DNA from: Clostridia bacterium
GTDB taxonomy: Bacteria > Bacillota > Clostridia > Christensenellales > Aristaeellaceae
NCBI GenBank assembly: GCA_017469025.1
Contig: JAFUHD010000020.1
Location: 1-32,920 of the forward strand
DNA: 32,920 bases
Direction: 5' to 3'
Under the pieces are notes generated by a model. The model was given only the letters and a program-made list of their open reading frames with translations, did not search any database and was not told the DNA's origin. Below, in pieces: positions 8,224 through 17,027 of this stretch. How positions within the stretch are numbered: the first letter of the stretch is position 1; every line of letters begins with the position of its first letter. The position numbers were made by a program, and so were the translations under genes.

Positions 8224-9991
8224 CGATAAACCGCGGAATTTCAGCAAACGCGGTCCCGCAGGAACCAAACCTGGCCGTACTGCAGACAGCAGCAAAAAAA
8301 GGTCAGCTCAAGGCATGGGGAAAGAATGGCGTGACAAAAAGTCCTTTGACCCTGAACACAAAAACGTCCATTCGGGCATAAACCATGAATGGAACCGGCA
8401 GGACAGCAGAAAATTCGAAAGACACAGCGAATGGAAACAGCCAGTACAAAATGAACGTGCAGAAGCAGGCAAAGCAGAGCATTTAAAACCTCTCGGGGCA
8501 GATCAAAAATCCGGTGATTGGAGGCAATCAGCCAAGCCTGATTTCAGAATCAAAGACGCTTTTAATGATCGCAGCAGGCTGTCCGGTGCAGATCGTGCCG
8601 GACTGAGACATTCTGACACAGACAACAGTGGATTCCGTAAAAAACAGATTGCACCCGCAGTTTCTCCAAGACGGATTGCACTGGATACACTCCTTGATGT
8701 TTCGCTCAAGAATGCATATGCACAGCTCGCTCTTGAAAAACGTTTACGACAGGTTCAGCTGGATGCCCGTGATACTGGCTTTGTTACGCGGCTGGTTTAC
8801 GGTACGATAGAGCGCCGGATCACACTTGACTATCGGCTTGACCTGGTACTGGAAAAGCCGGATGAACTCGATCCAACTGTACGCGAAATTCTCAGGATGG
8901 CTGCTTATCAGCTGTTCTACATGGATCGTGTACCTGACATGGCTGCTACAGATGAAGCTGTGCAGCTGACGCGGAATATGGGCATGGAAGGATTGACAGG
9001 ACTGGTCAACGGCGTGCTTCGCAATCTGATACGTGAGAAAGAGCACGTTGAATGGCCAGCACCTGAAAATGATCCTGTCCGTTATCTGTCCGTCATGTAC
9101 AGTGCTCCGGAGGTACTGTGCCGCATGCTGATTGAACGCTTTGGTGAGCATGAAGCCCTTGAAATTCTGCGCTTTCATCAGAAAAAGCCATATGAGTCCA
9201 TCCGGCCCAATTTATTGCGCTGCGACGATGCAAGACTCCGCAGACTGCTTGCAGATGATGTATTTTCTTTTGAACCCGGACTTGTTGACGGCACATACCG
9301 GGTTTATGATGCAGGTGATCTGACCCGGCTACGCGCTTATCAGAATGGTCTGTTCGTCATTCAGGGAGAAAGCTCTGTACTGGCAGCAAGAGCAGTAGGC
9401 GCCCGTCCGGGACAGACTGTTCTGGATGCATGCGCAGCACCAGGTGGCAAAACCTCACTGATCAGTGAAATGATGCAGGATACAGGCCGTGTTTATGCCT
9501 GGGATACCCATCCACACCGTGTGGACCTGATCCGCGGCATGGCAAAGCGCCTTAAGCTCGAGAATGTCAGACCGATTATCAGGGATGCCCAGGAACAGAG
9601 ACCTGAAATGGCTGGAACACTCGATGCAGCCATAATTGATGCACCCTGTTCAGGCAGCGGTGTAATGGACATCAAACCAGACCTCAAGTACCGGATAACC
9701 CCGGAAGGTGTGGAATCGCTCGTCCATGTACAGTCCTCCATTTTGGATGGGGTATCTGAAATGGTGAAACCAGGTGGCACATTGGTTTACTCCACCTGTT
9801 CCATTTTCCCGGAGGAAAATGAGCAGCAGATATCAGCATTCCTTGAACGTCATCCTGAATACTCTATAAATCCGCTTGGCAATCTGCTGCCAGCATCTCT
9901 GCAGTCTCTGGAAAGCAGTCACGGTATCCAGCTGTTTGCCCACCGTGACAACCTGGACGGTTTTTATATCTGCCGCATGAAAAAGTCATAA
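8213..9991 (+). CDS. rsmB: 16S rRNA (cytosine-967-C5)-methyltransferase with long basic N-terminal extension
   Basis: RsmB methylates C967 of 16S rRNA with S-adenosylmethionine. The chosen ATG overlaps the end of fmt. Residues 151-290 are a NusB-like RNA-binding domain, and 390-592 are the Rossmann methyltransferase with the AdoMet loop LDACAAPGGKTSL and two cysteines, Cys479 in APCSGSG and the catalytic Cys529 in YSTCS. The NusB-like domain favours RsmB over other m5C methyltransferases. At 592 residues it is about 150 longer than usual: residues 1-148 are an extra hydrophilic, Lys/Arg/Ser/Asp-rich region with several Trp and no predicted fold. The extension is read in the same frame without a stop, and no internal ribosome binding site near the domain edge stands out. 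Confidence 0.93.
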   Translation: MPNNDKPRNFSKRGPAGTKPGRTADSSKKRSAQGMGKEWRDKKSFDPEHKNVHSGINHEWNRQDSRKFERHSEWKQPVQNERAEAGKAEHLKPLGADQKSGDWRQSAKPDFRIKDAFNDRSRLSGADRAGLRHSDTDNSGFRKKQIAPAVSPRRIALDTLLDVSLKNAYAQLALEKRLRQVQLDARDTGFVTRLVYGTIERRITLDYRLDLVLEKPDELDPTVREILRMAAYQLFYMDRVPDMAATDEAVQLTRNMGMEGLTGLVNGVLRNLIREKEHVEWPAPENDPVRYLSVMYSAPEVLCRMLIERFGEHEALEILRFHQKKPYESIRPNLLRCDDARLRRLLADDVFSFEPGLVDGTYRVYDAGDLTRLRAYQNGLFVIQGESSVLAARAVGARPGQTVLDACAAPGGKTSLISEMMQDTGRVYAWDTHPHRVDLIRGMAKRLKLENVRPIIRDAQEQRPEMAGTLDAAIIDAPCSGSGVMDIKPDLKYRITPEGVESLVHVQSSILDGVSEMVKPGGTLVYSTCSIFPEENEQQISAFLERHPEYSINPLGNLLPASLQSLESSHGIQLFAHRDNLDGFYICRMKKS

Positions 9992-10005
9992 TAGGTGAAT
10001 TGAAT

Positions 10006-11085
10006 TTGGAAAAAACAGATTTGCTTTCCATGGACATACAGGCCCTTCAGCAGCTTATGAGCAGTCTGGGACAGCCTCTTTTCCGTGCAAAGCAGTTATT
10101 CAGCTGGCTGCACAAAGGCGTTACACTCGAGGAAATGCGTAACCTTCCAGCAGCTTTGAGGTCAGAACTTGACAAAACCTGTCTGACAAATCCCGTCCGT
10201 ATTATTGACGAACGCATCTCCAGACTGGACGGCACTCGCAAGTTTCTGTATGCACTGCAAGACGGGAATTTGATCGAAGGTGTCCTGATGCAGTATCACT
10301 ATGGAAATACACTGTGCCTGTCCACTCAGGTTGGGTGCCGCATGGGCTGCAGATTCTGTGCATCCACACTGGAAGGATGCCTCCGGAGTCTGACACCTGG
10401 CGAGATGCTCGGACAGATTCTCTGTGCAAATGCGAAGCTTGCAGAAACTGACAGGAATGCCCGGGTAGGAAATGTTGTACTTATGGGCAGCGGGGAACCT
10501 TTTGACAATTATGACAATGTCGTCCAATTTTTGAGAATTCTGAATCACCCGGACGGAATTTGTATTGGCATGAGATCAGTTTCATTGTCGACATGCGGTC
10601 TTGTACCGGAAATAAAACGTTTGGCCGGTGAAAAACTGCCGGTAACTCTGTCCCTGTCCCTGCATGCGCCGACGGATGAAATCCGGCGTACGCTCATGCC
10701 AATTGCCAATCGTTACTCAATTGATGAAGTCCTTGATGCCTGCAGACTTTATGTAAAGGAAACAGGCCGCCGTGTAATATTTGAATACGCGCTGATTCAT
10801 GATGTTAACAGTCTGCCGGAACACGCAAGGCTGCTTGCCGGACGACTCCGTCATCTGCAGTGTCATGTTAATCTGATTCCACTGAATTCAGTTCCCGAAC
10901 GTGGTCTCAAAGGCGTCAGTGAAAGTGAAATCGCACGTTTTAAACATGTTCTGGAAGAAGAAGGAATCTCTGTTACAAGACGCCGTGAAATGGGCGATGA
11001 TATTGAAGGTGCCTGCGGCCAGCTTCGCAGGCATTACATGAAACAGACGGATAAACCCCATGCCAATGAGGAGGTACCGGAATGA
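10006..11085 (+). CDS. rlmN: Dual-specificity RNA methyltransferase RlmN (23S rRNA m2A2503, tRNA m2A37)
   Basis: A radical-SAM enzyme that methylates C2 of adenine in 23S rRNA and some tRNAs. The [4Fe-4S] cluster cysteines are Cys111, Cys115 and Cys118 (GCRMGCRFC). The methyl-carrying C-terminal cysteine is Cys337 in GACGQL. GSGEPFDNYDNV and SLHAPTDEIRRTLMP are typical of the barrel. The start is uncertain: no ATG lies before residue 9, and AGGTG at 9993-9997 fits the TTG at 10006 (8 nt) better than the TTG at 10000. Length is about 359 residues. It overlaps the following phosphatase gene by ATGA. Confidence 0.94.
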   Translation: MEKTDLLSMDIQALQQLMSSLGQPLFRAKQLFSWLHKGVTLEEMRNLPAALRSELDKTCLTNPVRIIDERISRLDGTRKFLYALQDGNLIEGVLMQYHYGNTLCLSTQVGCRMGCRFCASTLEGCLRSLTPGEMLGQILCANAKLAETDRNARVGNVVLMGSGEPFDNYDNVVQFLRILNHPDGICIGMRSVSLSTCGLVPEIKRLAGEKLPVTLSLSLHAPTDEIRRTLMPIANRYSIDEVLDACRLYVKETGRRVIFEYALIHDVNSLPEHARLLAGRLRHLQCHVNLIPLNSVPERGLKGVSESEIARFKHVLEEEGISVTRRREMGDDIEGACGQLRRHYMKQTDKPHANEEVPE

Positions 11086-11807
11086 GAGGAACCCTTCGCA
11101 CGGATATTGGCCGTGTCCGCAAGAGCAATGAAGATGCCGCATGGATGAATGAGGAAAAGGGCATCTTTGCCGTTGCGGACGGAATGGGCGGCCATCTGGC
11201 AGGAGAGGTTGCAAGTGCCATGGCTATTGCCGGTGTTCAGTCCATGGCTAAAACAGAAACCCGGCCGGATGTTATGGTCCTAGAAAGTATGGTGCGTGAG
11301 GCAAATCAGAGTATAGCTGCACATGCCCAGGCGCATCCGGAATGCAGCGGTATGGGCACTACGCTGTCCACGCTTTGGGAAAATGGCCGGTATGTCTTTA
11401 TTGCCCATGTGGGTGACAGCCGTATCTACAGATTCCGTCGTGGACGTCTTGAGCAGATTACTCGCGACCACTCACTGGTTGCCGAGCTCGTGCGGGGCGG
11501 CATCATTACTGAAGCTGAAGCAAGAGTTCATCCACGCAGGAACATTATTACACGTGCACTTGGAACAGATGGTTATAATGAACCGGACATTCTGATCATT
11601 ACCCGTGAGGAAACCGACCTTTGGCTTCTGTGTACAGACGGCCTTCACGGCATGGTCAGTAATCTGGAAATTGAGCAGATTCTCGGTCATCAATCGCCTG
11701 AGGCTGCAGCTGATGCACTCATGCAGGCTGCTCTTGATGCAGGTGGAACGGATAATGTGACCTTTATCATTTGCGGCGGGGAGGAAGAAATGTGGAAACA
11801 AGGCTGA
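11082..11807 (+). CDS. prpC: PP2C-type protein serine/threonine phosphatase (PstP/PrpC)
   Basis: A 241-residue cytosolic phosphatase that reverses phosphorylation by the PASTA kinase encoded next. The metal-binding PP2C motifs are present: RKSNED (14-18), VADGMGG (Asp33), HVGDSRIYRFR, LLCTDGLHGMVSN and GGTDNVTFI near the end. The start codon overlaps the rlmN stop (ATGA), and AGGAGG lies about 5 nt upstream. The 3' end overlaps the kinase start by 16 nt. Phosphatase and kinase side by side is the usual Firmicutes arrangement. Confidence 0.95.
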   Translation: MRGTLRTDIGRVRKSNEDAAWMNEEKGIFAVADGMGGHLAGEVASAMAIAGVQSMAKTETRPDVMVLESMVREANQSIAAHAQAHPECSGMGTTLSTLWENGRYVFIAHVGDSRIYRFRRGRLEQITRDHSLVAELVRGGIITEAEARVHPRRNIITRALGTDGYNEPDILIITREETDLWLLCTDGLHGMVSNLEIEQILGHQSPEAAADALMQAALDAGGTDNVTFIICGGEEEMWKQG

Positions 11808-13588
11808 TTGGCAAAATCGTCAGCCGCCGTTTCCGTATTGAAGAGGTCATTGGAAGAGGCGGTATGTCTCTGGTTTATCGTGCCTTTGACCTTAAGACTC
11901 ACCAGACGGTCGCTGTAAAAGTACTCCGTGAGGAGTACGAGGACGATAGAGAGTATAAGGAGCGTTTTGAACGCGAGGCAGATGTCTGTAAACGTCTTTC
12001 ACATCCCAATATCGTCAATCTGATTGCATCCGGCACAGCCGGGGGCATATCATATATTACGATGGAGTATGTTGATGGCCAGACGCTCAAGGAAATCATT
12101 GACGAACGTGGACGCCTTCCTCAGGAGGAAGCTGTCCACTATGCACTGCAGATTCTCGCAGCGCTGGCACATGCACATCAGCGTGGCATCATCCACCGGG
12201 ATATCAAACCGCAGAACATGATGGTAACCAAAAACGGTCAGTTGAAAGTAACCGACTTCGGAATTGCCGGCATTGCAAATTCTGATACGCTGACAACAGA
12301 TGGAACTGTCATCGGGTCTGTCCACTATTTTTCACCTGAACAGGCCAAGGGCATGAAGGCGACTTCAGCCAGTGACCTTTATTCTGTCGGCATCATCCTC
12401 TACGAGATGCTCACAGGACACGTTCCTTTTAACGGGGAATCTGCAGTTGCTGTTGCCATGATGCATCTGATGCAGGAACCGGAACCACTGGAAAACCAGG
12501 TAGAGGTTAGCACAGCTATTGCTGGTATAGTTCACCATGCCCTTAAAAAGAGTGTTCAGGACCGCTATCAGTCTGCCTACGAAATGTCAAGTGATCTGAG
12601 ACGTGCGCTCCGGCATCCGGACGGTTTATTTCTGCAGCGGAAGTTACCCGTTGTACACGAACGCAGAGAAAAGATTTCCCCGCTTCTCATATCAATTATC
12701 GCAGTATTGATTGCTGCCATCGGGTTTACCGGCTGGCAGTTGTACAGGACTATGTTTGTCCTGACCACTGTTCCAGAGATAACCGGTATGATGCTTTCAG
12801 ATGCCAGAGAAAACCTTGAAATGCTCGGCCTCAATGCGGATGTGATGTATACTTATTCAGAGCTGCCTGAGGGAATCGTTGTTGATCAGAATCCGGATGC
12901 AAGTACGGAAACCGAAAGAGGCAGCAAAATCACCATCGCAGTTTCTCTTGGCAGCGGAACTGTCAGTATTCCACGTCTGATTGGTTACACGCTCAATGAA
13001 GCACTTGATATTGCTGCTGCACAGGGATTTAATGTTGTAAGTACAGTATTTGTTCCCAGTGAATTGTTAAAAGGCACAGTTATTTCTCAGGATCCTGCAC
13101 CAGGTGTGTCGGGAATTATTGGAGCAGATGTATCACTTGTGGTTTCCGGAAGCCGCGTCATTGTACCGGACTTTACAGGTGTCCGTCTTGAGGAAGCCCT
13201 GCGCCAGGTTGAAGAAGTCGGACTGACAAAAGGAGAAAACAAACTGGTAGATGTTGACAGTGCACGCCAGGATAATGTTGTCCAGTCACAGAATCTTGAA
13301 CCTTTTACAGAAGTACTGCCGGGCTCTATTATTGATTTTGAAATTGGGTATTATGAAAAACGGAAATATACCTCTGATATTGTCGTGGATCTGACAGGAG
13401 CCGCAGATGGGGCAAATATCCGGATTACACTGATGGAATCTGACGGAAATGAATATGATATGTATTCAGGTCAGAAAGATGAAGATTATCTGACCGTAAC
13501 CCTTCGAAGTGATACCAGTGGTCTTAAAAACTGGCGGCTGTATCTGGACGGTAATTTCATGCAGGAGGCCAGTGCTGTCCTGCGCTGA
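11792..13588 (+). CDS. prkC: PASTA-domain Ser/Thr protein kinase (PrkC/Stk1-like)
   Basis: A membrane kinase that senses muropeptides or lipid II through PASTA domains and controls wall synthesis and growth. The start is GTG at 11792, 5 nt after GGGAGGAA and inside the end of the phosphatase gene. The 598 residues run as follows: kinase domain 1-270 with GRGGMS (21-26), Lys43, HRDIKPQN (Asp137) and DFG (155-157); a basic juxtamembrane stretch; one transmembrane helix at about 296-319; three PASTA repeats at about 325-388, 389-453 and 456-521; and a C-terminal beta-rich tail at 522-598. The tail resembles the Ig-like end seen in some clostridial homologues. The kinase activation segment includes TTDGTVIGS. 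Confidence 0.95.
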   Translation: METRLIGKIVSRRFRIEEVIGRGGMSLVYRAFDLKTHQTVAVKVLREEYEDDREYKERFEREADVCKRLSHPNIVNLIASGTAGGISYITMEYVDGQTLKEIIDERGRLPQEEAVHYALQILAALAHAHQRGIIHRDIKPQNMMVTKNGQLKVTDFGIAGIANSDTLTTDGTVIGSVHYFSPEQAKGMKATSASDLYSVGIILYEMLTGHVPFNGESAVAVAMMHLMQEPEPLENQVEVSTAIAGIVHHALKKSVQDRYQSAYEMSSDLRRALRHPDGLFLQRKLPVVHERREKISPLLISIIAVLIAAIGFTGWQLYRTMFVLTTVPEITGMMLSDARENLEMLGLNADVMYTYSELPEGIVVDQNPDASTETERGSKITIAVSLGSGTVSIPRLIGYTLNEALDIAAAQGFNVVSTVFVPSELLKGTVISQDPAPGVSGIIGADVSLVVSGSRVIVPDFTGVRLEEALRQVEEVGLTKGENKLVDVDSARQDNVVQSQNLEPFTEVLPGSIIDFEIGYYEKRKYTSDIVVDLTGAADGANIRITLMESDGNEYDMYSGQKDEDYLTVTLRSDTSGLKNWRLYLDGNFMQEASAVLR

Positions 13589-13594
13589 GATAGA

Positions 13595-14479
13595 ATGGAT
13601 CAAAATACATCTATGGATGGAATCATACTGCAGGGAATTGGAAGCTTTTACAGGATTGAAAGCGGAAACCAGGTTTATACCTGCCGGGCACAAAAAAAGC
13701 TGCGAAAAGTTGCAGCACCTGTTCCGGGAGACAGCGTGCGTTTCCAGCCTGGAACCGGTGAAGAAGACGGCTGGATAGAAGAAATCTATCCACGCCGAAA
13801 TGCACTGGTTCGTCCTGCTGTTGCCAATGTAGACATTCTTGCGTTAGTGATTGCTCCGCTGCCGGAACCGGATCTTCTGCTCGTTGAACGTCTGCTGCTT
13901 TACGCAGCACAGGCAGATATAGATCCTGTACTGATTGTCAACAAACAGGATCTGGATTCAGAACTGCCCGGGAAAATCCGCATGGAGTATGCCGGAAGTC
14001 CCCTCAAAGTCTTCAGTGTTTCCGCAGCAGACGGCTCTGGAATTGACAAACTCCGCGAATCTCTGCGTGAAAAGCTGGTCTGTTTTGCCGGACAATCTGC
14101 AGTAGGAAAGAGTTCACTTCTCAATGCTCTTTGCGGACTGTCTCTTGAGACCGGTGGACTCAGCCGGAAAACCGAACGTGGCAGACATACCACAAGACGT
14201 GCAGAACTGATGACCGCCGGTGGTATGAGAATTATTGATACCCCAGGATTTTCTCTGCTCGATGCTATGGAAATGGATCCGCAGACAATGCCGGACTATT
14301 ATCCTGAATATGCTGAACTGGCGGATAACTGCCGGTTTAAGCCATGTCTGCATGACCGTGAACCCGGCTGTGCCGTACGGAAAAACGTCGAATCCGGCAG
14401 ACTCAGCTCAGTCCGTTATGAACGGTACAGAACAATTCTACAGGAAGTTCGTGAAACGTGGAAGGAGCGTTACCGTTAA
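13595..14479 (+). CDS. rsgA: Ribosome small subunit-dependent GTPase RsgA
   Basis: A circularly permuted GTPase that checks late 30S subunit assembly. Order in the 294 residues: an OB-like RNA-binding domain (about 8-70), then the permuted G motifs G4 (NKQD, 116-119), G1 (GQSAVGKSS, 166-174) and G3 (DTPG, 215-218), then a zinc knuckle with Cys246, Cys251, His253 and Cys259. ATG 13595 is 6 nt after the kinase stop with only a weak ribosome binding site; an in-frame ATG at 13613 is an alternative. The prkC-rsgA-rpe-thiN order matches Bacillus. Confidence 0.95.
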   Translation: MDQNTSMDGIILQGIGSFYRIESGNQVYTCRAQKKLRKVAAPVPGDSVRFQPGTGEEDGWIEEIYPRRNALVRPAVANVDILALVIAPLPEPDLLLVERLLLYAAQADIDPVLIVNKQDLDSELPGKIRMEYAGSPLKVFSVSAADGSGIDKLRESLREKLVCFAGQSAVGKSSLLNALCGLSLETGGLSRKTERGRHTTRRAELMTAGGMRIIDTPGFSLLDAMEMDPQTMPDYYPEYAELADNCRFKPCLHDREPGCAVRKNVESGRLSSVRYERYRTILQEVRETWKERYR

Positions 14480-15153
14480 TGGAAATTGCAGCATCCTTAC
14501 TTGGCGCCAATCTGCTTCACCTCGAAAGAGACGTCCGTCTGGCAGAAAAATGGGGACTACGCATCATTCATTTCGACCAAATGGACGGCCATTTTGTTCC
14601 GAATATTGCCTTTGGACCTGCTTTTGTATCTGCCATACGACCCATAACACGTTGTATTCTTGATGTGCATCTGATGCTTTCAGATCCGATGCAGTATCTG
14701 GATGCATTTGCTGCCGCCGGTGCAGACAGTATTACGATTCACGCTGAAATTGATGCGGACATTCCAGAGGTGCTGAATGCTATCCATGCACGAAACTGCA
14801 AAACATGCATCAGCATAAATCCCGAAACACCACCTGAGGCCATTAAAACTTTTCTCAAGTACTGCGATATGGTCCTTGTGATGATGGTACAGCCTGGATT
14901 CGGTGGTCAGACAATACGGGATGACTGTGTTGCAAAACTGCCAGTGCTGAAACGAATGATCGCACGTACCGGACGGCGGATTCCAATTGAGGTGGATGGT
15001 GGCATCAATCGTGAAAATGCCGAGCGCATCCTCGAGGCAGGCGCAGATATTCTTGTCATGGGAACGGGACTTTACGGCGAAGATGATCCGGACAGGATCA
15101 TCAAAGAAGTAAAGGAGGCTTGCGATGCGCACTTTAATCGTACTCGGCGGTAA
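14479..15153 (+). CDS. rpe: Ribulose-phosphate 3-epimerase
   Basis: Interconverts ribulose 5-phosphate and xylulose 5-phosphate in the pentose phosphate pathway. This is a 224-residue TIM barrel with the metal ligands and catalytic acids in IHFDQMDGHFVPN (His31, Asp33), LDVHLM (His64) and EVDGGIN, and the loop MMVQPGFGGQ. The start overlaps the rsgA stop by one base (TAATG), with GAAGGAG about 11 nt upstream. The first strand reads ASLLGANLLHL instead of the usual SILSADF, a mild departure. The 3' end overlaps thiN by 29 nt. Confidence 0.95.
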   Translation: MEIAASLLGANLLHLERDVRLAEKWGLRIIHFDQMDGHFVPNIAFGPAFVSAIRPITRCILDVHLMLSDPMQYLDAFAAAGADSITIHAEIDADIPEVLNAIHARNCKTCISINPETPPEAIKTFLKYCDMVLVMMVQPGFGGQTIRDDCVAKLPVLKRMIARTGRRIPIEVDGGINRENAERILEAGADILVMGTGLYGEDDPDRIIKEVKEACDAHFNRTRR

Positions 15154-15757
15154 CCTTCCGGATACAGACTTGTTAAGACAGTATATCACATGGGCAGATT
15201 TGATTATTGCTGCTGACCGGGGCCTTGAAGCATTTAATCACACCGGTTTTCAGCCGGATCTGCTGGTCGGTGATATGGATTCTGTACAGCCTGAGGTACT
15301 TGATGCCTATGAATCAAATGTTCCGGAGCGCAGGCTTCCATGTATGAAAGATGATACTGATGGACAGGATGCGCTAAAAACTGCAATACAGCGTGGGGCA
15401 GATGATGTCATATTGCTCGGTGCGCTTGGAGGACGTCTGGATCATGCGCTGGGAAACCTCTCGCTGCTGCTGTATGCAGCCCACCGGAATATACGTGCCA
15501 GAATTGTGGATCATTCTATTACAGCCGAGGCAGTTCGGCAGAAACTGGTGCTTTCAGGGAATAAGGGTGATACGGTTTCCGTTCTGCCGTTTGGCCGGGC
15601 AGATGGCATTACATTGACCGGATTCCGTTATCCTCTGACAGACGGGGTCCTTCTTTCGGAAAACACACTTGGCATCTCGAATATACTTGAGTCTCCTGAA
15701 GGAACCATTTGTGTTAAAAATGGAGATGTTATTGTCTTTCATTACAGCCAGCAGTGA
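15125..15757 (+). CDS. thiN: Thiamine diphosphokinase
   Basis: Makes thiamine diphosphate from thiamine and ATP. This 210-residue protein carries the family signatures ADRGLEAFNHTGFQPDLLVG, GDMDSV, DDTDGQDAL and LGALGGRLDHALGN, with the substrate-stacking region in the C-terminal beta domain. The start ATG lies inside the end of rpe and follows AAAGGAGGC. It is the last tightly packed gene of the run; about 100 nt separate it from the dGTPase-like gene. Confidence 0.92.
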   Translation: MRTLIVLGGNLPDTDLLRQYITWADLIIAADRGLEAFNHTGFQPDLLVGDMDSVQPEVLDAYESNVPERRLPCMKDDTDGQDALKTAIQRGADDVILLGALGGRLDHALGNLSLLLYAAHRNIRARIVDHSITAEAVRQKLVLSGNKGDTVSVLPFGRADGITLTGFRYPLTDGVLLSENTLGISNILESPEGTICVKNGDVIVFHYSQQ

Positions 15758-15857
15758 GTAGATTCGATGATATATTCTTTTTTTACGGGATATTTTTTCG
15801 GATTGCTGAGGCATTTGTCTGCGGAATACAGCTCGTCAGAATTTAACGGAGGCTATC

Positions 15858-16859
15858 ATGAGCGTACGCGGTATGCTGGAACGGCGGGAAACAGAAATGC
15901 TTTCACCATTGGCGCAGCGCAGTGCCGGAACCCGCGGCCGGATAAAACCGGTTACACAGGATGATCTCAGAACTGAATACCAGCGTGACCGTGACCGGAT
16001 TCTTCACTCAAAAGCCTTCCGCCGTCTTAAAGGAAAAACACAGGTTTTTCTGTCACCTCAGGGAGATCACTACAGAACCAGACTGACACATACACTTGAG
16101 GTAAATCAGGTTGCCAGAACCATAGCACGTGCACTCAGACTGAACGAAGATCTGACAGAGGCAATAGCGCTTGGTCATGATCTTGGACATACACCATTTG
16201 GTCATGCCGGTGAAAACGCGCTGAGGCTTCTACTCCCGGAGGGCTTTGAGCATCGGAAACAGAGTAGGAGGGTCGCTGAAGTCCTGGAAAAAGGCGGTGA
16301 AGGTCTCAACCTTACTTATGAGGTGATCAACGGCATTGAACATCACAGCGGTCAGGTTCACCCGATCACGCTCGAGGGAAACTGTGTACATTTTGCGGAT
16401 CGAATAGCCTACGTCAATCACGATATCGATGATGCCGTCCGTGCCGGACTGCTCAGCGAGGATGACCTTCCCAAGGCAGCAACCGAAAGACTCGGCCATT
16501 CACATGGAGAACGAATCAACAATATGATCAGCAGCATCGTACGTGCCTCAACTGACCAGCCTGCAATCCGGATGGAAAATGCAGATTGGGAGGCAATGAT
16601 GGATCTGCGCACCTATCTGTTCAGGCATGTATATTCAAGGGAATGGGCTGAAGGTGAACTGCGCAAAACAGAACATATCGTTACTGAGCTTTTTACCTAC
16701 TATAAAGCGCATCCTGCTGAGATGCCGAATGAATACCTTGAAATTGCCTATCTGGAAGGAAGCGAGCGGGCTGCGACAGATTATGTCGCCGGGATGACGG
16801 ACCGTTATGCGATTCGTACTTATGAACAGCTGTATATACCGCCTTTTTTCAAGGATTAA
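15858..16859 (+). CDS. dgt: Deoxyguanosinetriphosphate triphosphohydrolase-like protein
   Basis: A dNTPase of the HD superfamily that cleaves dNTPs to deoxynucleosides and triphosphate. The 333-residue length fits the shorter Firmicutes type. The metal site is seen as His78 (LTHTLEV), His107-Asp108 (GHDLGHTPFGHAGE) and later GIEHHSGQ and DRIAYVNHDIDDA. The ribosome binding site ACGGAGG lies 7 nt before the ATG. The order dgt-dnaG-sigA is common in Clostridia and Bacilli, which supports the call. A terminator follows directly. Confidence 0.92.
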   Translation: MSVRGMLERRETEMLSPLAQRSAGTRGRIKPVTQDDLRTEYQRDRDRILHSKAFRRLKGKTQVFLSPQGDHYRTRLTHTLEVNQVARTIARALRLNEDLTEAIALGHDLGHTPFGHAGENALRLLLPEGFEHRKQSRRVAEVLEKGGEGLNLTYEVINGIEHHSGQVHPITLEGNCVHFADRIAYVNHDIDDAVRAGLLSEDDLPKAATERLGHSHGERINNMISSIVRASTDQPAIRMENADWEAMMDLRTYLFRHVYSREWAEGELRKTEHIVTELFTYYKAHPAEMPNEYLEIAYLEGSERAATDYVAGMTDRYAIRTYEQLYIPPFFKD

Positions 16860-16868
16860 CTCTATTTA

Positions 16869-16898
16869 CAAGCAGTGCAAAATTCACTGCTTTTTGTT
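16869..16898 (+). terminator. Rho-independent terminator after the dGTPase-like gene
   Basis: AGCAGTG (16871-16877) pairs with CACTGCT (16885-16891) around a short A-rich loop, followed by TTTTTGTT. This closes the long run that begins at def. Confidence 0.85.
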
Positions 16899-16963
16899 CT
16901 GTTAGCTGTTTATATGGCAATTAACTTGTGAGAGAACACCAAAAGTCAAAAAAATCAAATGTT

Positions 16964-16994
16964 TTGACAGGAAAAATTGTTTCAGGAGTAAATT
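16964..16994 (+). promoter_or_regulatory. Candidate promoter of the dnaG-sigA-sigA operon
   Basis: A perfect -35 (TTGACA, 16964-16969) lies 59 nt before dnaG. The best -10 (TAAATT) is at a long 19-nt spacing, with TATAAG just after it. The -35 is convincing and the -10 is uncertain. Confidence 0.45.
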
Positions 16995-17027
16995 TATAAG
17001 ACGAGAAAAATGAAATAAGGTGGGAAG

